Part shown: one piece after another, positions 1-11,989 of the stretch | How the letters are laid out: each line of letters opens with the position of its first letter | How positions within the stretch are numbered: position 1 is the first letter of the stretch | Assembly: GCA_903632075.3 (NCBI GenBank) | Contig: CAHIKZ030004135.1 | Location: forward strand, 154,501-218,500 | Direction of reading: 5' to 3' | DNA length: 64,000 bases | Source of the DNA: Acanthosepion pharaonis | Taxonomy: Eukaryota > Mollusca > Cephalopoda > Sepiida > Sepiidae | Notes under the pieces: model-generated | What the model was told of the DNA's origin: nothing | Database searches by the model: none | What the model saw: only the letters and a program-made list of their open reading frames with translations | Made by a program: the position numbers and the translations under genes

Positions 1-1398
1 TTAATATATTAACATAGGATGAGAAGAAACAAGATCTAAATGTCGTTATCTGAACAGTTAAGCATGTTTCTTTTCTTACCTGAATGAACTCTTTAGACAA
101 AATATCCCTTGCAAATAACACACAAGACGTTGTATAAAAGTCCTGTTTTATTTTCTACATAAACGATTAGGTCATACATAAAACTTCCAACATCTTCACA
201 GCGAAATCGAATATAGTACAAACCTATGTACTTATTGTAAATAAATAAACTAAAGAAAATAAAAACACTGAGATGTCTGTGAGAATTCACAAAAAGCCTA
301 TACTCATTGAGATGTAAATTAAGTTTCTTTTTTAATTTCGTTTTTCATGGTCAAATCTCTGGAAATTTCAGTAAATATATTTCGTATATAATTATATGCT
401 AGTGTGTATTAGTTCCTAGTCGGAAATGAGGTTGCTGGCTCAAATTGGGAATTAAATATTAACTATACGTATAATGTACAATCTATATGATTAATATTCA
501 TTGCTGAATTAAGGGAAACGATAGGGAAACAGATTATATAATATTTATTTTACAAAATGTATGCCCGTTCATCAATACAGATATACCTATTTGTATATAT
601 GTGACACTGAAGCCATGAAGTGGTTAAATAATAATTATGAGCATCAAAGTTTTAAGTTCAAAATAGAATGTAAGCTCGAAGAGAAAGAGAGAGAGGAGGC
701 ATTTTCCTTTGTGGAAATGGGACTGTCTGGATTTCTCTCTCCTAAAGTTTATTTTTTTTATCTATCAAAAGCCTGGCATGCGGACGAAAACAGATTTGGA
801 GAAATAATTTTCTCTCTTCATTAAGGAATTAAGTAAACAGATATCACGAATAAAAAGAGAGAAGGTGATTATTTTTTCGTTGACGAGAATGAATTGGGAA
901 ATTTAAACAAAGATGGCCGAAGTTATAAATATAAATACTGTCACTGACGAACTGGTGATGTGGTTTATATTTTCGATAGACAGAACTGAGTCAATAAAGG
1001 AGAAATAATTTTACCTCTCTCTTTCAAGAGAATTAAAATTAATGACTAGAATAAAACTACGCCCTTTCGAGATGTAAAGTAAAGAATGTTGGAGTTTAAG
1101 GGGGGAGAAATCCCTATGACTACTCCCAAGAAGGTGGATAATTCACCAAGTAGATTAAGAAAGCATGAATAGGGAACAAAGAACACCGGTTTTGGGTCGA
1201 AGTGCAGATAAGCAGATCGCCTTGAGAGCTCGAAGACTTGGGCTGCGAATCCTGCATTGAGTGACTCTGGAATCCATATCAGCTGCCACCAAATTTCTTA
1301 ATTCTGAAGAGCTATTAACCCAGAATTATAAGGCGAGGCACAGTGTCTCTATAGAGATTGATTTTTGTCAATATATACTTTGAGTTGGTTTTACGTTG

Positions 1399-1400
<2 letters not shown>
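1..1400. other. Unassigned AT-rich DNA
   Basis: I recognise nothing here. Short open frames (93-290 minus, 561-824 plus) have no family motif and look like chance frames. The part around 1150-1350 is less AT-rich than its surroundings and may be an old repeat, but I cannot name it. Confidence 0.5.

Positions 1401-1401
<1 letters not shown>

Positions 1402-1443
<42 letters not shown>
1402..1443. repeat. (TA)n microsatellite
   Basis: Uninterrupted TA dinucleotide run of about 21 units. Confidence 0.95.
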
Positions 1444-1445
<2 letters not shown>

Positions 1446-1573
1446 CGATTGCGTCTAGAATGAAACAGCCTGTCGCCTCTGAGTGTCGATTCTAATATTC
1501 ACTTTTATATTTACATATGTTCTACCTCTGATATTGAGCACTTTAGCCCATAAATATAGCATACTTTAAATCG

Positions 1574-1741
<168 letters not shown>

Positions 1742-1744
1742 GAA

Positions 1745-2525
1745 AATATATAGAAAATATGAAAGAACTCGTTAGGTAAATAATCAAAAGATGGAACAGA
1801 GCCTGGTACCTTAATTCAATTTAATTCAAATAATTATATTGAAGTTTTCGGCTCTTGTTTTGAAACATGAGAACACTTATGTAGCGATGGAATCATATTT
1901 TTAAATAAATAATTATATATATATATACATATATGTGTGTGTGTGTCTGTGTGTTTGCTGTTCTAATTTAAAGCTCGATGTAATTGAAAATTACATGATA
2001 ACGGAATGTAATACTAACATTTTCAGGTTTCCTTGTGAGCTAATTAATATGTTCTATAGTCATTCCCGTAATATTTAAGTGGTGAATAAAATTTAACAGA
2101 TTGAATATTTCTTTTTCGTTAAGATAAAAATGCCAGGAAATGGTAGATGCCACTACATTTTTTTTTCAGGAATAACATCTCTGCGAGAAAAAAATAAGAA
2201 AACATAAGAAAATAGCGTTGAATGCTTTATCGACTGGTGGTACTGCTCAGTTTATTCTGTGTTGATTTTAAAGGCTGTCGAATAAGAAATACCTTTCAGC
2301 ACTACGGAGTAAAAACGGTTTAACTGATAGGTTTATTATCTTTTGATAAATAATATCTTAGAAAGACGTCTGGCTTATCATCTGAAAATAGATATAGTAC
2401 CGTTTTGACAGTGTGTTATAACCGTATCATGATTGAAAAAGAAACATTTTTAGCAGAATATAAATGAATTTGCTTCACTATTGAATCACGTTTGTGTATG
2501 GCAAATATAATGTATTTTTACTTTT

Positions 2526-2528
<3 letters not shown>
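1745..2528. other. Unassigned AT-rich DNA
   Basis: No gene seen. It contains a short (TA)(TG) tract around 1913-1950 and otherwise ordinary AT-rich sequence. Confidence 0.5.
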
Positions 2529-2588
<60 letters not shown>

Positions 2589-2612
2589 GAGAGAGAGAGG
2601 GAGAGAGAGAAG
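2529..2612. repeat. (TA)n followed by (GA)n microsatellite
   Basis: About 27 TA units to 2584, then a GA-rich run to about 2612. Confidence 0.95.
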
Positions 2613-2825
2613 GAACAAGAAACAAGGATCAATGATGTATGTATGATATCTTACGAAAAGAAAATAAATCTGTCATCAGTGTAGGGCGATACGGATTTAA
2701 AGAAATCTTGACGCCAATTCCAAGGAAAAAGTCATATTGAAATAAAACTAGCATGAAACTTCACAAAAACATTTTCTACTGGAATATCTACCGGTTCATA
2801 ACATATCAAAATGAAACAATATTGA

Positions 2826-2965
2826 TTGATTAATTACTTTTTCACAGCTCGTCAATCGGCAGGTTATTTAAAGCCAGAAAACGTTTAGATTGTAAGAATT
2901 TTTCGCAGATAATAATGATTTAAGGATACAAGTTTCTGGTAACAAATAGGTTCGCCTATCATCTG
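2826..2965 (-). repeat. SINE body fragment
   Basis: The block with ggttatttaaagccag followed by gtttagattgtaag is shared with 3133-3240 and 26090-26150, which marks it as a dispersed repeat. The tRNA-like head is missing here. Orientation is taken from the fuller copies. Confidence 0.55.
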
Positions 2966-3132
2966 GTTCACAATTCTCCCCAGTCTTTTGAACAAGGGTA
3001 GATGTTTATCCCTTGTTTCCGGTTTAGGATATGTTTCCGGTTCCTTCTGAAGTTTTCTGATTCTCTTCCTCGTCTAGTAGCACCTTGCATTTTAGTGGCA
3101 TTATCGCTATCATTGATTCGTGTTGTACTCAT

Positions 3133-3520
3133 TATCAACACTTTGTAAGTTATTTAAAGTCAGAAAATATTTTTAGATTGTAAGTTTTTTTGGGTTTTTT
3201 TTTTTTTGATTTAGTGATATAAATCTTATTAATTAACCCAAAACTGAGGGCGGGGTACAAGAGGTGGAGTCATATCTTTCCCAAAGGTATTTGCGCCTAA
3301 GGGAATAAAAGAACCTGACTGGATTTGAAAATTGGGGAGTCAAGTTCCAAATCCGACGCATTATCCATTACACCACCCACACATCCAGGCTTACATCACC
3401 TCGTATTCTCAAGTGGTCTCCCGATTAGATGTTGACCAGGTTGGACGTTGCTTAACTTTGGTGATTGTACAAGAAGCGGTGTTTCAAAATGATTTTGCCC
3501 TAAGCCCTGATAAAAAGAAA
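3133..3520 (-). repeat. tRNA-derived SINE
   Basis: The body starts with the gttatttaaagtcag block, continues through a central segment (about 3250-3310, with cccaaaggtatttgcg) and ends in a tRNA-like head read on the minus strand near 3355-3385, where ccattacaccaccc is the complement of an A-box-like stretch. The same order of blocks occurs at 26085-26465. The open frame 3332-3532 across it is not a gene. Confidence 0.7.
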
Positions 3521-3729
3521 CTTAAAATTTAATATGTTAAAACTATATTGGATAAGATTTTAAAATACGTAAAAATCTCTAGAAATTTGGAATGTTTCAA
3601 TGATTACAACTGCTCTATTCAACCAACGAGATTCAAATAAATTTGAAAGTAGGAAAAGTATTTAAAATACGGAACTATTGAAATCGGTTTGAGTACTGAG
3701 GGCAACTCTTTTTTTTCGTAACCTATGTA

Positions 3730-4290
3730 CTGAGCTAAACAAAATACAAACCCATTCACTTTTCAAGAGGAACCACAAAACATTAGACAACATTATCCAG
3801 AATATTTTCACATCTATACTGATGGTTCCAACTGAAAAACGTCTTCTAAATGAATCCTCCATATTTAGTGCAGAAGCCAGTGGGATATATATAGCGCTCA
3901 ATGTGATCACCAAATACAAATCTTCTGATTCCATATCAGTATTAATATCTAACACAAACAAAAAACTGGAATACCATTTCATAGCTACAATATTGGGAAA
4001 AATCCATGCCATCTCTACTTCACAAAAAATTCTTCATCTGGATTCCTAACCAAGTAAGAATTAAGGGCAATGCCCTAAATTCCGACTTGGAACAGGCAAA
4101 AGAGCAGGCAAAAGTGCCAAACTGGCATTAAAACTTATTAAAACTTATTCCTGAAAACTCATAAATCCCATATACTGACCTAAAGCCGTTATCTAATAAA
4201 AACATGTAAAACATTTTCTAATTGAAGTCATTGTTCTTGACTCCAAAAGACACAATTTCTTCAAGACAAACAGCCTAAAATGACTATTCA
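3730..4290 (+). pseudogene. RNase H remnant of a non-LTR retrotransposon
   Basis: Seen: a plus-strand frame reads IYTDGSN at about 3812-3832, the first catalytic Asp motif of RNase HI, followed by IFSAEASGIYIAL (about 3862-3900), which matches the second conserved Glu-containing block, and then a region that still resembles the PYTDLKPL tail of these proteins near 4170. Known: such RNase H domains follow the RT in Jockey/CR1/I-type non-LTR elements and act on RNA-DNA hybrids. The block containing the next Asp is eroded, stops and frameshifts are frequent, and no RT is found upstream, so this is a dead 5'-truncated fragment. The class within non-LTR elements is uncertain. Confidence 0.65.
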
Positions 4291-4544
4291 AAATTATTAA
4301 AATAAATAGAATTATAACATTCCTGAAATAAGTAGGATTATATCTAGAAATATTGGAAAAACCAAAGATATTTTCCCTAAATATAAACCGAAATAAGTCA
4401 ATTCTGGCAAAAATGACAAGTGTTGATATGTCGTTAAAATCCACTTAAACTTAGAAATATTAAGGAAAATTTATTGAAACAAAACAAGTTCAGTTGGCCA
4501 CTGATGACAATTCCAGAAGAACGTAACTATAAACAATTTTTTTT

Positions 4545-5525
4545 CTATTCTCTGCCAGTCGCAATGATAGAGAAAGCATGACCTCGAACCATCGCCAGTG
4601 AGACACGCTGCAAGAGCCACTCTGATTCATGAGGCTCGTCCCTTAATCGAGACGCAATCGCGCCAATCCTCCAAGAGGAACGCCATCGAACGAGGGCCAA
4701 AAAACCCCTGAAGTCTCCACTGCCGCAGGAGTAAAAACATCTATCAGCAAGAGAAGAATATTTAACTATTTTTTCATCTCTGTGTCTCGGGCGACGGATC
4801 CCGACTCAACCGCGGACCTGATCAAATTACCGGCCGAAAATGTATCCGCACAGGTCGCATCCTAAATCAACGACTTCCCCATTTTAAAAGGGAAAATTGT
4901 AATACCATCCGGCCGCTTTCCATCACCACGGTCGAGGCCTACGGGTTCGATTTGGAAAAGGAACCCAGCTGCATCCAAACCTCTTTTGATGATGTCGTTA
5001 ATGGCTGCATGCTGTGGAAAGCGGCCGGCACTACGACGACAGGAGAGAGGATGCAAATCAAACTCATCGATGGAGGCTCCACATCTCCATCTGTGACGCT
5101 CACATAATTTGAGTCCAAGACGCATCCCGACTCCGACTCGGGTGCACTCATCATCTAAAAGGGTACCTGTAGATGAAGAGGGTACTGCGTTGAGCCAGGC
5201 GCCACTACTCGGTTGTGAAGCAGGTAGTAGACAGGTGAGGCGATGCTGATCCAGAGAGAGAGAGAGAGAGACTCAAATTAGTAAAATTGGCCTCGCATTT
5301 TATTTATCCCAGCTTTTTTGTTTTGATGTGTCTAGTGGGAGAGAAAGTAATTCTTGGGCCCAGACGCTGCAAGCTTGTTCGAAAGAACTACCCGCGAAAC
5401 ACTGAGACGATCCACCGAGTATCTCATCAATTAATTCGTGACTGGACGAAAGTGAAGAAAGATATGCTGGAAGGGCCAAATCTACCGCTGATCGAAGGCC
5501 CAGGCCGCCGAAACTCAAAGGGAGC
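4545..5525 (-). pseudogene. Restriction-like endonuclease end of an RLE-type retroelement
   Basis: Seen on the minus strand: a block ending SAGRFPQHAAINDIIKRG, then GLDRGDGKRPDGITIFPF (within 4862-5125), with a Cys/His-rich stretch just before it (CGASIDEFDLHPLSC). A TAG at 4862-4864 sits where the following motif would carry Trp before DATC. Weaker homologous blocks continue to about 4555. Known: a Cys/His cluster followed by a PD...D core is the arrangement of the restriction-like endonuclease of R2/R4/NeSL-type non-LTR elements, which nicks the target. Inferred: this is the 3' end of the element whose RT is at 5640-6480. Several stops make it inactive. The upstream frame 5300-5518 (SFGGLGLRSA...) is the connecting region. 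Confidence 0.6.
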
Positions 5526-5639
5526 TTTGCCTGCTTCCAGCCTGTGTCGTCTAAATTGACGTTGCAAATTGGCTCCGCACATTTCTTAACTGTGATATCT
5601 ATCTCATTTAAGAAATCCTGTTCGAGGTAGCATGGGGCA

Positions 5640-6600
5640 ATTCAGAGAGTGTAGAGGAAACTCGGTAGCGAAAAACTGTTCTTCAAGAGGAAGAGGGCTG
5701 GGTGTGAATCAGTTAGTAGCAATTTCTCAGTCATTCTTGCTAGAATGACATGCTTAGTATCCAAACACTCTCGAATGGCCATTGGAAAGACTGGAGAACC
5801 AAGAATATGTAATCCCTCGTTAGGTGTTATTTTTATATCCTCAAGGATGAGTCTGATATCCCGGATAGCACTCTCGAAACCATCTGTCCTATAATTCAAG
5901 TTTATTATCTCTGACTTGGACGAGTTAATCTCAAGTCCAAGCAGAGATAAAGCAGGAATAACTCGTCGGAGTTCAGCAGCTACGGCCTCGATGGATCCTC
6001 CCAACGTTGCATCGTCAAGATATCATATTTTGAAAGGAGAAACGATGGAACGAGCTACCCCGTCAATAGCCATCGCAAATAGTAGCGGACCAAGTGGATC
6101 ACGTTGCTGGATTCCAGTAGCAGGAGAGATAATATTATCGGAGGAGATCAACATACTTGGATGACTATACGATAGATGAGCCAGTTTAAATATGGAAGGA
6201 GGCCGTTGATGGCAAACTTCCAAGGCATGATCCCTTCTGATGCTATTGAAAGCGTTTATCATATTCAATTTTAATAAGATACGTGGGGACACAGGTGATG
6301 TATTCTCGAAAAATGATCTTGTGGCATGAACCACTGCTTCACATCCTCCCTGTATCCATACCCCAAGCTGGACAGGTTGCAATTCATGCTTTATCTCCTT
6401 CACAACTCTACAAGCAATTTTTGCCGCGAGACGACGAAAATTTTACCAACAGTGATAGGGCGGATAACTCCATCATTTTTTTTTTTAAGTCGTTAAGTTG
6501 GCTGAAAATAATAAGTCGCGATCCTGTTGGGGTATCTCAGCTCGGAGAAGGGAATTAATAAGAGTTGTTATGGATGTTTTCAAATGTTCATCAGCTTTGG
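5640..6600 (-). pseudogene. Reverse transcriptase of the same retroelement
   Basis: Seen on the minus strand: LKLNMINAFNSIRRDHALEV (RT block A region), GIQQRDPLGPLLF (block B, where an expected Gly is Arg) within 6023-6403, then YLDD encoded at 6011-6022, the catalytic Asp pair, and the following region GGSIEAVAAELRRVIP... in 5642-6004. A TGA stop lies at 6023-6025, two codons before YLDD, probably a former Trp codon. Known: this is the polymerase fold used for target-primed reverse transcription. It is split over at least two frames and cannot make an intact product. An old, inactive copy. Confidence 0.75.
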
Positions 6601-6609
6601 CAGTGTGGG

Positions 6610-7445
6610 CAGAAATTAAGTCCTTGATGTGACCAAGTCCACGCCACCACTGCTGCTTCCCGAGAAAGACTTCAGAGCGGCAACCATTGCTTCCTTTGAG
6701 ATTTCAATATTTGAATCATTGTTTTCCATCTGAACAAATCTGACATCTGATGGTGGCGCAGGATATTTCCGACGGAGAGCTGTGAGAACTTCTGGTGTAG
6801 TAGCTAGTATAGTATCGGATGAGGCCAATAGTCTAACCGCAGCTGAGACATCGCCCTCAATTAACTTAGCATTGACGAGGGTACGGAGTCTCTTAGAATC
6901 GTTGACTGTAGATGAAGGATGGAATCTATTAGAAAATTCGTTGGCATTTATTTTAGACGAATTGAATAAAGAAATGTTATTTTTCATAATAGATGAGTCA
7001 GATGATGTAGGGTCCTTATTGTAAGGAATGCCGAGCACAAGTGTTTCGAAAGAGAAAAGGTGATCCCAGTCAAGTGAGCTGTTCGAGTTAAGTGCCTGGT
7101 CTATGGCATAGGCAAGGCATCGGCTGCCGGGATTCTAACTGATTTAGGGATTTTTAAAGGCACCCTCCGGAATTGTCTAAGGAGTGAAGTTGCCCTCAAA
7201 ACTTCACTGGCATCCCTCTGGGTCGGTTCATTATGTTGATGCATCACACTATCTTGTAGAGCCGAGACAGACAATGTGAACAACTCCAAACAACCAGAGA
7301 CGCTGAAGCATTTCTAGTCAATCCCACGCAAGATAAATGAAAAGACCGTTGACAATTTGAACAAATTCTTATTCTTTTACGCTCATTAATGCTGCCACAA
7401 GAAAAGCAACGATCACATTCCAGCAAAGAAGGGAGAGACATTTTC
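6610..7445 (-). pseudogene. N-terminal part of the RLE retroelement with PHD-like finger
   Basis: The frame 7244-7441 (minus) begins MSLPSLLECDRCFSCGS and carries a regular Cys/His series (CxxC, CxxC, H...C, CxxC; blocks CFSCGS, CSNCQRSFHLSC, CSHC) typical of a PHD/RING-like zinc finger. Further fragments follow at 7101-7289 and 6616-7038, the latter ending in ALKSFSGSSSGGVDLV, which resembles the segment just before an RT domain (usually ...GSSGG.DG...). Known: some retroelement proteins carry N-terminal PHD-like fingers. Inferred: all minus-strand pieces from 7441 down to 4545 belong to one about 2.9-kb element. The frame shifts between pieces show decay. Whether an initiation codon was at 7441 is uncertain. 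Confidence 0.6.
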
Positions 7446-7800
7446 CTTCCCTCCTTATTCTTAAAATTAATGTAAAACGTTTTTTCTGTTAATTCTTGTA
7501 ATCTCCGTTTGACATTAATTTCATTTTTTTTCCTTTGAAATCAAATCTTCGAAAAAATATTGTCTTGAATTACAAATACTTTACAATAATGTTTACAGTA
7601 TCCAACTATTAATTCAATAATGATTATTCAATTTACTATTCAAATACGTATTTACCTTACTTAATGCTTAATCCGACATTTTTACATTCTTAAAAATCCG
7701 TTGAAATCAGAAGAACTTTGAAACACGTCTTCTCTATTCGAATTCCAAGCGTTATAACATTTAGTATGAATTTTAATTCTTTACATTTTCTTAATTTTCT
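7445..7800. other. Unassigned AT-rich DNA
   Basis: Nothing recognised between the 5' side of the minus-strand element and the next repeat. Confidence 0.5.
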
Positions 7801-7834
7801 ATTTGCAAAGTTATAAAAATTATACTGAAATTAT

Positions 7835-7876
7835 ACTGGGCCTACTAACATTATTGTCGTTGTTATTATTGTTGTG

Positions 7877-7923
<47 letters not shown>
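7835..7923 (-). repeat. (AAT)n tract with a shared 3' junction
   Basis: A run of TTA triplets (7878-7923) is preceded by an imperfect triplet part and, at 7838-7853, by the complement of GTTAGTAGGCCC. The same GTTAGTAGGCCC block lies beside another (AAT)n tract at 14484-14500, so the pair is a shared junction, not chance. Confidence 0.7.
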
Positions 7924-7924
<1 letters not shown>

Positions 7925-8861
7925 TTCTTTGATTTCTGGCGTTTACACATTTCTTTCCGGGTCCCTCCCAGGGACCTAAGGTTAGAAATGGCATCATGAC
8001 ACTTTCCACTGACAAAAAGAAAAAAAATACATAGATAAAGCCCTTCGTAAAGTGTGGGCTGTATTGACAGAACAATTTTTGTATCTCCTTGAGGCATGAA
8101 CTTCCAGGAATCCCTTCAATTAGTCTACTGGAATCTTTTCCAACCAATCCTAGGGCTCCAACTACAACAGGAATTATTGATGTTCCCATATGCCACATTT
8201 TCGAGATTTCTATTTCAAGGTCCTTGTATTTTCACAGCTCTTTGAATATCTTCAAAGATACATTGCAGTCAGCAGAGACTGCCATATCAATAAGGTGGCA
8301 CTTTTTTGTTTGTGGTCTTTAATAATAATATCTGGGCGGTTGGCTTTGATTATTCTGTCAGTGTGTATTGTGTAGTCCCATAGAATTGTATCAGGTCCTA
8401 TCTCCGTAACCGAGTCTGGGTGGTGTTCATACCAGTTTCTTTCAGTTTCCTTCCCGTAGAAGTTGCAGATTTTCCGGTGCAGATATTAGCCCACTCTGTC
8501 ATGCCGTGTTTTATATTCAGTGGGTGCCAATATCGTGCAACCTGATACAAGATGATCAATCGTTTCTGGATATTTATCACAGAATCTGCATTTTGGGCTG
8601 ACACAATATTTTAGTATATGTGCTTGATAATTTCTAGTTAACAAGCATTGGTCCTGTCGACAAGGATAAAACCTTCAGTTTCAGTTTTTCAACCCTGCAA
8701 CTACGTAGCCACTGATGGTTTTGGGTTTTGAGTTACGTCAGCTTGTTTGGTATGAGCAGAGTATTGGCCATGAAGCGGTTTATCTTGCTATCGCTTCTGT
8801 ATCTGGTCGGTTGCGTTCGTCTTTGCTGTCTTTTTTTAAGTATTTTGCAGTTTCAGCCGGT

Positions 8862-8865
<4 letters not shown>
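7924..8865 (-). pseudogene. RLE-type non-LTR element, 3' half, copy 1
   Basis: Minus-strand translation in the best frame reads KCRFCDKYPETIDHLVSGC near 8530-8590 (C-X2-C-X8-H-X4-C zinc motif), followed by LAPTEYKTRHDRVG, then RPDII and later IIPVVVGALGLVGK (in 7920-8198). This matches, block for block, the better copy at 14538-15955. Known: a CCHC motif followed by a PD...D nuclease core is the C-terminal endonuclease of R2/R4-type elements. Here a stop interrupts the frame just after the HDRVG block. Both ends touch (AAT)n runs: 7878-7923 on the 3' side and 8866-8912 on the 5' side. 5'-truncated and inactive. Confidence 0.75.

Positions 8866-8912
<47 letters not shown>
8866..8912. repeat. 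(TTA)n microsatellite between two element copies
   Basis: About 16 triplets exactly at the junction between the two minus-strand copies of the same retroelement family. Confidence 0.95.
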
Positions 8913-8915
<3 letters not shown>

Positions 8916-9790
8916 TTCCTATGCTTTCTGGTGTATACTCATTTCTTCCCGGATCCCGGCCAGAGTCCTAATGTCAGAAATTTCAGCATAACATTTTCCA
9001 CTGAGCAGTTTTGGAAAAAAATCGCACATATTTTACATAGACAAAGCCATCCATAACGTGCGGGATGGAATTGTGCGTACAATTTTTTGTATTTCTTTAA
9101 CGCATGCACTACCAGAGATTCCTTCAATTAGTCTATTGGAATCTTTTCCAATCAACCCGAGGGCTCCAAATAAAACTGTCCTTATGCGCCAAATTTTTGA
9201 GATTTCATATTTTGATAGTTCTTTAAAAATACATTGCAGTTTGCAAGGACTGTCATGTTGATAAGGAGGAACATTTTTTCTTTGCGGTTTCTATTCACGA
9301 TGTCAGGGCGTTTACCTTTGATTATTCTGTCTGTATGTATTGTCCCATAAGTCCCATAAAATTGTTACAGCTCCTATCTCCTTAACCGGGTCTTGATGGT
9401 GTTCATATCAATTTCTTGCAGTTTGCCTTCCGTAAGTTTTGCAGATTTTCCAATGCAAATATATGACCCACTCTATCGTGCCGTATTTGATATTCAATGA
9501 ATGCCAATAGCGTACAACCTGATACATAATGGTCAATTGTTTCTGAATATTTTTCAAAGAATCTGTATTTTGTATTAACATAATTTTTCAGTATGTGTGC
9601 TTGGTAATTTCTAGTTAGCAAGCATTGGTCCTGAACAGCAAGAATAAAGCCTTCAGTTTCAGCTTTTAACTCTGCACTACGTAGCCACTTAATGGATACG
9701 AGATTTGTCTACATTAACTTGTTTGGTACGGGCAGAGTATTGATCGTGAAGCTGTTTATCTTGCCATCGTTTCTCAATCTGGTATTTCTC
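8913..9790 (-). pseudogene. RLE-type non-LTR element, 3' half, copy 2
   Basis: Same family as the neighbouring copy. Minus-strand blocks are KRWQDKQLHDQYSARTKQVN (about 9700-9765), the former zinc-motif region in 9403-9621 where CRFC has become YRFF, and the C-terminal block within 8939-9127. Loss of zinc-ligand cysteines and several frame changes show it is older or less constrained than copy 1. Its 3' side abuts the (TTA)n run at 8866-8912 and its 5' side abuts 9791-9915. Confidence 0.7.
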
Positions 9791-9915
9791 TATTATTATT
9801 ATTGTTATTATTATTATTATTATTATTGTTGTTGTTATTATTGTTATTGTTGTTGTTATTGTTATTGTTATTGTTGTTGCTGTTGCTGTTGTTGCTGTTG
9901 CTGTTGTTGTTGTTA
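9791..9915. repeat. (TTA)n/(TTG)n/(CTG) imperfect triplet repeat
   Basis: A 125-bp triplet tract grading from TTA into TTG and CTG. It flanks copy 2 of the retroelement on its 5' side. The open frames across it encode tyrosine/cysteine or threonine runs and are not genes. Confidence 0.95.
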
Positions 9916-10422
9916 AACAAAATAATTGACGTAACGCTTCGAATATTTTGAATATACTTAGAGAAGTACTCGATCCAAGATTTAAAAACATCATCAGTGA
10001 CACATTCCGAAAAAATATCGATCCTTCAATTCTTAAAACATGTGAAGATAATTATATCTGCAAGCTAATAACGTCCCATCCCGGAGAGTGGGATGAACAA
10101 AATGACAGGATAGCTCCATAAGATTTTATAAGAAACTCTTTAATTAATCTCTCTTACTAACTAATTAAATAACGGAACAAAATGAGCACTATGATCATCA
10201 TGTTACTTAAATTTCTGTTGTATTCCATTCACACTGGTTATATTTCATTTCTTTTGTCATGTTGATTAGAAGTACAACCGTGTTTCTGAATATAACGTTT
10301 TTAGAAAGACTTGTACTTTTTATATATTTTCATGCAGTTTTTAAATCGTTACTTGAAGAAGACAAACATACTATCGAAATATTGTTAAACCCTTTCTTTC
10401 CTTAAATTGTTCTCTTTTCTAA
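9916..10422. other. Unassigned DNA
   Basis: No recognisable gene or repeat. Ordinary AT-rich sequence. Confidence 0.5.
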
Positions 10423-10433
10423 TTATTATTATT

Positions 10434-10469
<36 letters not shown>
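10423..10469. repeat. (ATT)n/(AAT)n microsatellite
   Basis: A triplet run that switches from ATT to AAT, so it is self-complementary across its middle. Confidence 0.9.
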
Positions 10470-10746
10470 GTTAAATAAACTGAAAACCTCAAGAAATACA
10501 CTGACCTCCGCCAGAATGAAGGGACTTTCAGGCCACGAATGTCTCAGTTATCAGTGAGGCGTAAGTGTCTGTACCATCGAACTTAAAGACTTACATTGAG
10601 AAAATCAGGGTCAATTATATTATCCGATCGCTACAGAGGTCTGCGTTGCTTAACATATTCTGCAAGAGATTCTATCGGTCTGAGGACGTACGATTTGATA
10701 GAGAATGCTCATAAGTCAAATTATCAGACTGAAAATTAAAAACGTA

Positions 10747-10748
<2 letters not shown>
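10470..10748. other. Unassigned segment between two (AAT)n tracts
   Basis: About 280 bp enclosed by triplet repeats on both sides, the same setting as the RLE element copies. The plus frame begins with a KYTDLR-like word found in that family, but the rest does not align by eye, so I do not assign it. Confidence 0.4.

Positions 10749-10799
<51 letters not shown>
10749..10799. repeat. (AAT)n microsatellite
   Basis: About 17 uninterrupted AAT units. Confidence 0.95.
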
Positions 10800-10800
<1 letters not shown>

Positions 10801-11985
10801 GTCCAGATGCATGGCTTCTGATGTCAACTGATTGAGAGTATTAACGTGTACATGTTTTATCTGTAAATATCCTACTGAGTACCATATCAATTGCTTCAGC
10901 ATAACCAAGTGAATATGTCTTGAGGGACTGGAAGAGTATGCATCTGTTTATGAAGAGTAGTAACGAGGGTGGGAGCATCATTGCCAGGCGTCAGGAGTTT
11001 TTTTGTGAAGGATAAGACAACAGAAGCAACTTGAAGCTACATCTAAGTAAAAGGGAATAACCTCAACTAGAGACCGTCTTAGCGGAGACTGTGATACCCA
11101 ACCTGTCTGTGTAATGTATATGCGTATGTATGGGTTCTACGTGAGTGACTTACACGTGTTTGGGTCATTCAATACGCAGATATGCACGCAATTTGACTAA
11201 GTCTGAAATAATTAATTACAATAATACATTCCTTTCCCGTTCAGTCTGGACAGCTCCTACCCTGAACATTAGAAATATAAAACTGGAGAAAAGAAAAATC
11301 GATAAACTTATCAACAACTTAATCAGTTGTTCTTTCTCTTATAGTGAGAGAGCTTTAGTATCTCATCGATAATTATTTCACTGTTTCTATCGATTGATAT
11401 CAATCTTTCCTTGCCTATCTTCTGATAACAGTCTGTCCATACCTATTTATTAATTATAGTTTGTTCGTGCCTACTTCAATCTATCTTTATGTATCTCTAT
11501 CAAATTATTCATATTTAGCATATATCATTATCACATTATTATTATATATTTATTGGTACCTAGAACCTGAAACTAGAATAATGGACTCAAAGTAAATTAG
11601 GTGCAAAATTCGCAATACCTAAAATTTAAAATGAATTTTTAAAAATGAAAAATCTTTCTTGAAATTATTATTTTATTTTTAATTTCAAGCTAATATATTA
11701 AATTTAATATTTCCGATAAACAAAATACGTTGATGTATTTCAAAACTAATTTAAGTTGACTGGAAGATGTTTTCTTTTTGAAATTTCTAAAATTTCTGTG
11801 CTTCGTCTCATTTTTAGTCATCACAATTTAATTTTCTTTATTAAAAATGTTTCAAAAATAAAGTATACTTTTCTGAAATTTTATTTGAGGAATGTAAGCT
11901 GATTTAACTTTAATTTAATCTGATTTGAAAATATTACTTATTTTAGTTTAAAATACTGCAGAAATGCCTTTTGTAACACATCGGT
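10800..11985. other. Unassigned AT-rich DNA
   Basis: A small frame at 11145-11372 has no family features. I see no gene, repeat or structure I can support. Confidence 0.5.
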
Positions 11986-11989
11986 ATCT

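Noticed and set aside
3822..4049. 75-codon frame as a host gene
   Set aside because: Its IFSAEASGIYIAL block and the upstream YTDGS word identify it as a retroelement RNase H remnant.
10470..10748. Fifth copy of the RLE retroelement between (AAT)n tracts
   Set aside because: Only a short KYTDLR-like word matches; the remaining translation does not align.
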